64,000 nucleotides of DNA, from contig JAEUKI010000016.1 of NCBI GenBank assembly GCA_016793325.1, positions 1-64,000 on the forward strand. Direction: 5' to 3'. Origin of the DNA: Myxococcales bacterium. Lineage in GTDB: Bacteria > Myxococcota_A > Polyangia > Polyangiales > Ga0077539. A model generated the notes under the pieces. That model had not been told where the DNA came from. It did no database searches and worked only from the letters and a program-made list of their open reading frames with translations. Every line of letters begins with the position of its first letter. The first letter of the stretch is position 1. The translations under genes were made by a program, and so were the position numbers. Positions 61,057 through 64,000 of this stretch are shown one piece after another.

Positions 61057-63051
61057 TTGCTCGCGTTCGTCTTCGTCCTCGTCGCGGCCGTGTCGTTTCG
61101 TATGGCGTGGCTCGTCACGCGCGTGGCGCCCGAGCGCGACGACGCCCGAGCGCTCGCGGTGGTGTGCGCTGCGGACGCGGTCGCCGAGCTCTTTGCCGCG
61201 CACAACGCGTTCGAGGGCGTCCCGCTCGACACAGGCGGAGCGTCGGTCGCGGCGATGCACGCGGTCGTCGTCGCCTGCGCCTTCGTCGTGTTCAGCCGAA
61301 CATTTGCTGGCGGAGCGCCCCTTCGACGCTCCTCGCTCTACGCGCTCGTGATCGCGGGCGCCGCCTCGCTCCTGCCGATGAGCGTCGGCAGCGAGCGTCG
61401 CGTCGCGTTCGCGCTCCCCGTGCTGTTCGGGTTGCTCTGCGGCGTCACGTCGATCGTGATCCTGGCGCGTCGCTTTCGCGCCGCGACGCGGGGGGATCGC
61501 ACGTCGATCGCGCTCATCTTGTTCGGGAGCCTGCTGCGCATGCTCGTCGCGTGGCTCGTGTTCTTTCGACGAGAAATCGACGCGGTGTTGCCCGGCGCGG
61601 CGCTCGCGCTGATAGTCGCGCGACGCGCGGTGGTCCCCGTCGTCGCGGACATCCTCGCGTCGATGGCGCTCGCGCGCTCGCAGCTCTTTCGCGGGTGGAG
61701 CGCCGCGAGCAAGCTGGGGCTCTCCCTCGGGTTCGCCGTCGGAGCCGCGGCGCTCGCCGTGCTCGGGATCGAGTCCGCGCTGCGCTCGGCGTCGACGCCC
61801 GCGGCGCTGCGAGTGCTGCTGGCGGTGACCGCGGTCGTTCCCGTGCTCGTATACGTGTCGTGGAAGCGCGTCGAGAGCCGCGTCGAAGAGGCCCTCCTCG
61901 CGCCGCTCGACCCGTCGCGCGCGATGCGCCGCGAAGCGATCGAAGAGGTCGCCAAGGCGTCCACCGAGCCGCGCGATCGCGACGCGTTCGAGGCGCTCGC
62001 GTGCGCAGCGATCGCCCGCGTCACGAGCGCGAGCGCGACCTTTGTATCGACAGAGCCCGCAGCACGGCCGCCGTCGTTGTCCGCGCCCGTCGCCGCGCAG
62101 CTGTCCGCGACGAACGAGCGCTTCGTGCTTCGCGCAGAGCAACCCCTGGGCGATCCGCTGCGCGTCGCGGCCGAGCGAGACGCGCCGTGGAGCGCGTTGA
62201 TTCCCGTCAAGCGCGGGGGCGTCCTTCGCGGGGCCATCGCCATCGGCGAGGCCGATCTCGACCGCGGCGCGCTCGAGACCGCGGCCACCATCGCCGATCA
62301 ACTCGCGATGAGGCTCGAGCACGAGGCGCTCTTCGCTGAGCGAATGCGCATTCACTCCGAGCTCCTCGAGTCGCGACGGCTCGCGACGCTCGGGACCTTC
62401 GCCGCAGCGATCGCCCACGACATTCGAACGCCGCTCACCAGCGTCCAGCTCAACGTCCAGCTGCTCAAGGACAAGGTCACGCTCGAAGAGGACGACATGG
62501 AGCACTTCGACATCGCGCTCGAAGAGCTGCAGCGGCTCGACTCGACCGTGGGCACCATCCTCGAGTACGCGCGGCCCGTGCAGCTCGTCGTCGTCGCGGT
62601 CGACGTCGACGAACTGCTGCGCGAGACGCTCGCGGCGATCGCGCCGGTGCTCGACGCGCAGCGCGTGCGGGTCGTGCGCGAGGATCCCGAGCGACCGATC
62701 GTTCTTCGCGGCGACGTTCAGAAGCTGCGACGCGTGCTGCAGAACCTCCTCGTCAACGCAGTCGAAGCGAGCCCCGAAGGGAGCACCGTCACCGTGCGCG
62801 CGGTCGAGCGCAGCGAGCACGTCGAGCTCTCGGTCCACGACGAAGGCCCTGGCGTTCGCGACGAAGAGCTCGCGAAGATCTTCGAGCCCTTCTACACAAC
62901 CCGCGCAGGCGGAACCGGGCTGGGCCTCGCCACCGTCGACCGCCTCGTTCGCGCGCACGGCGGCTCGGTGCGCGTACACAACGACCCGCGTCGAGGAGCG
63001 ATCTTCACGATCTCGCTCCCGATCGCGCCGATCGGTTGTAACGAGCCTTGA
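61057..63051 (+). CDS. Membrane-bound sensor histidine kinase
   Basis: About 664 residues. The N-terminal half (residues ~1-275) has seven to nine hydrophobic segments, a polytopic sensor. A GAF-like stretch (residues ~300-425) follows, then HisKA with the phosphoacceptor His in AAAIAHDIRTPLTS, and a HATPase_c domain with N-box NLLVNAVEAS, G1 DEGPGV and G2 GTGLGLATVD. The start is uncertain: TTG 61057 is close to the upstream stop; GTG 61090 and ATG 61102 are alternatives. It is encoded directly downstream of the response regulator and presumably phosphorylates it. Confidence 0.9.
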   Translation: MLAFVFVLVAAVSFRMAWLVTRVAPERDDARALAVVCAADAVAELFAAHNAFEGVPLDTGGASVAAMHAVVVACAFVVFSRTFAGGAPLRRSSLYALVIAGAASLLPMSVGSERRVAFALPVLFGLLCGVTSIVILARRFRAATRGDRTSIALILFGSLLRMLVAWLVFFRREIDAVLPGAALALIVARRAVVPVVADILASMALARSQLFRGWSAASKLGLSLGFAVGAAALAVLGIESALRSASTPAALRVLLAVTAVVPVLVYVSWKRVESRVEEALLAPLDPSRAMRREAIEEVAKASTEPRDRDAFEALACAAIARVTSASATFVSTEPAARPPSLSAPVAAQLSATNERFVLRAEQPLGDPLRVAAERDAPWSALIPVKRGGVLRGAIAIGEADLDRGALETAATIADQLAMRLEHEALFAERMRIHSELLESRRLATLGTFAAAIAHDIRTPLTSVQLNVQLLKDKVTLEEDDMEHFDIALEELQRLDSTVGTILEYARPVQLVVVAVDVDELLRETLAAIAPVLDAQRVRVVREDPERPIVLRGDVQKLRRVLQNLLVNAVEASPEGSTVTVRAVERSEHVELSVHDEGPGVRDEELAKIFEPFYTTRAGGTGLGLATVDRLVRAHGGSVRVHNDPRRGAIFTISLPIAPIGCNEP

Positions 63052-63063
63052 CCATCGCTGGGT

Positions 63064-63110
63064 AACGAATCGTTGCACGGTCGACGGCGCAGCGCGACGA
63101 CCAACGAATC
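63064..63110. promoter_or_regulatory. Candidate enhancer (UAS) repeats upstream of the sigma54-like promoter
   Basis: AACGAATC occurs at 63064-63071, where it is part of a perfect dyad AACGA-A-TCGTT (63064-63074), and again at 63103-63110. These sites lie about 70-115 bp upstream of the predicted transcription start, the usual place for an NtrC-type activator. Recognition by the adjacent response regulator is inferred. Confidence 0.4.
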
Positions 63111-63149
63111 AACCGGGATTCGACTGCGGTTCGTGACAACTTCCGAGAC

Positions 63150-63165
63150 TGGCCCGCGCGTTGCT
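63150..63165 (+). promoter_or_regulatory. Sigma54-type -24/-12 promoter before the MACPF gene
   Basis: TGGCCCGCGCGTTGCT matches the RpoN consensus TGGCACN5TTGCT with one mismatch; GG (63151-63152) and GC (63163-63164) have the required 10-bp spacing. Transcription would start near 63176, leaving about 70 nt before the MACPF ATG. An adjacent sigma54-dependent activator gene supports the call. Confidence 0.6.
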
Positions 63166-63247
63166 CCGGAGGCCGTCTCGCGAGCGACGAGTCGCAAGAG
63201 CGCTCGATCGCGACGCGAACACCATCGTCTCGGACGGAGGGAAAGTC

Positions 63248-64000
63248 ATGGCAGATCTCAGCGTTCTTCCTGGTCTTCAGCAGGTGATTCAGTGCGGATA
63301 CAACAGCGTCCGCGGCAACTTCGCGGGCGAGCCCGTCTTCGCGCTCACGTTCACGAGCGGGCGGACCGTGGACTACGGTCCGTACGGAGAATCAAAGACG
63401 TACCTCGTGCCGGACGGCGTGGGGATCAACCTCGCCACGTCGGTGTTCGAGTCGTCGACGTGCGAAGTGCTCGAGACGACGAGCGACTACGACTCGTACT
63501 TCTCGGCGTCGATGAGCGGCTCGATGAGCTACATGAGCTACAGCGCGTCGGTGAGCTCGTCGCTCGCGTTTCGCGGCTCGCTCTTTCAAAAGACGAGCAC
63601 GACGTACGCCGTGAACTTCGGAGGAAACAAGGTGTACGCCGCGCAGCGCAACTTGCTCGGATCGCTGGACTCGAGCTTCGCGTCCGCGCTCGCAGCGCTT
63701 CCGCTCGACCCATCGACGCCGTCCGGACGCGAGGCGTACTTCGCCTTCTTCGACCTCTACGGGACGCACTACTTCGCCGACGGAACCTTCGGCGCGTACT
63801 ACACGATGCAGACCGAAATCGAAGAGACGCTCTACGAAGAGTCGTCCGAGCAAGACATCACCGCGGCCGTCGACGCGGCGTACAACTCCGCGACCTCGAA
63901 CGGCAAGATGTCCGTGTCCGTGCAGAGCACGAACTCGTCTTTTCTTCAGGAGAATTCCAGCTCGTTCGCGTTCAAGTTCTTCACCAACGGCGGCGACGGG
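63248..64000 (+). CDS. MACPF-domain protein, partial (cut at window end)
   Basis: The first 251 residues of an incomplete gene. ATG 63248 is preceded by GGAGGG. No signal peptide is seen; the N-terminus (MADLSVLPGLQQVIQCGYNSVRG) is soluble. Y171-G-T-H-Y175 in FDLYGTHYFADGTFGAYY is the MACPF signature (YGTHF/Y) found in perforin, complement and bacterial pore-forming-like proteins. A Ser-rich stretch (SGSMSYMSYSASVSSS) and the following FRGSLFQK segment fit the first transmembrane-hairpin region. The gene follows a sensor kinase gene and a sigma54-like promoter, so it is likely induced by that two-component system. The C-terminal part, needed to judge targeting or lectin modules, lies outside the window. 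Confidence 0.82.
   Translation, partial: MADLSVLPGLQQVIQCGYNSVRGNFAGEPVFALTFTSGRTVDYGPYGESKTYLVPDGVGINLATSVFESSTCEVLETTSDYDSYFSASMSGSMSYMSYSASVSSSLAFRGSLFQKTSTTYAVNFGGNKVYAAQRNLLGSLDSSFASALAALPLDPSTPSGREAYFAFFDLYGTHYFADGTFGAYYTMQTEIEETLYEESSEQDITAAVDAAYNSATSNGKMSVSVQSTNSSFLQENSSSFAFKFFTNGGDG

Noticed and set aside
1..64000. tRNA or rRNA genes
   Set aside because: No tRNA-like cloverleaf with CCA-end context and no conserved rRNA segments were noticed on either strand by eye; a tRNAscan and rRNA HMM search would be decisive.

Overview
The window is high-GC, densely coded DNA that looks like a myxobacterium (phylum Myxococcota, perhaps Sandaracinaceae or a related Polyangiales family). This is inferred from gene content: many lipoproteins with Asp/Ser/Ala-rich linkers after the lipobox, MopE-type Cys/Asp repeats, a DUF4388 plus roadblock protein, an enhancer-binding response regulator, P450s, terpenoid genes and many large unrecognised proteins. 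No rRNA, tRNA or CRISPR array was seen. About 54 protein genes are supported; the last runs off the window.

Layout. 0-7.8 kb: a 38-bp tandem repeat, purine nucleoside phosphorylase, a beta-propeller lipoprotein, a DUF4388/roadblock protein, and a coupled trio of alpha-helical membrane-anchored protein, small membrane protein and cytochrome P450. 7.8-16.4 kb, minus strand: a 1152-residue unknown protein, a flavin monooxygenase, a REP-like 104-bp duplication, and a compact operon of HEAT-repeat lipoprotein, radical SAM/SPASM-like enzyme and HHxxxDG acyltransferase. 16.7-27.9 kb: lipoproteins (one a large beta-helix), MTA phosphorylase, a 3-hydroxyisobutyrate-dehydrogenase relative, a T4 Rnl1-type RNA ligase, a small HExxH membrane protease, a second P450 and an ABC-2 permease. 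27.9-33.0 kb: a probable metal-uptake locus of two envelope proteins, a TonB-dependent receptor with a His-rich plug, and a Fur-family repressor, with TTGCAA-N5-TTGCAA-type sites before both receptor and repressor. 33.0-38.6 kb: a metaxin/FAXC-like GST, methyltransferase, SGNH hydrolase and AstE/AspA-like zinc hydrolase. 38.6-41.3 kb: a translationally coupled class I terpene synthase and class II (squalene-cyclase-like) cyclase. 41.3-48.8 kb: STAS-like protein, DCC thioredoxin-like protein, DHFR and ThyA, a MopE-type lipoprotein, a CoA-binding protein, a MITE-like inverted repeat, and an alpha/beta hydrolase-TetR operon with a tandem operator against its start codon. 48.8-52.5 kb: a visibly lower-GC stretch with two GCGAKTGL lipoproteins, one a von Willebrand A protein. 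52.5-56.5 kb: lipoprotein, five-CxxCH cytochrome, GtrA-family protein and a membrane protein. 56.6-64 kb: a radical SAM-DUF2344 fusion, a sigma54-type response regulator, its membrane histidine kinase, a sigma54-like promoter, and a MACPF-domain protein cut by the window end.

The strongest candidates for an undescribed system are (1) response regulator, kinase, -24/-12 promoter and MACPF pore-forming-like protein; (2) the Fur-family-controlled TonB receptor with two His-containing envelope proteins; (3) the two-gene terpene cyclase/synthase pair. All functional links are inferences from sequence and gene order.
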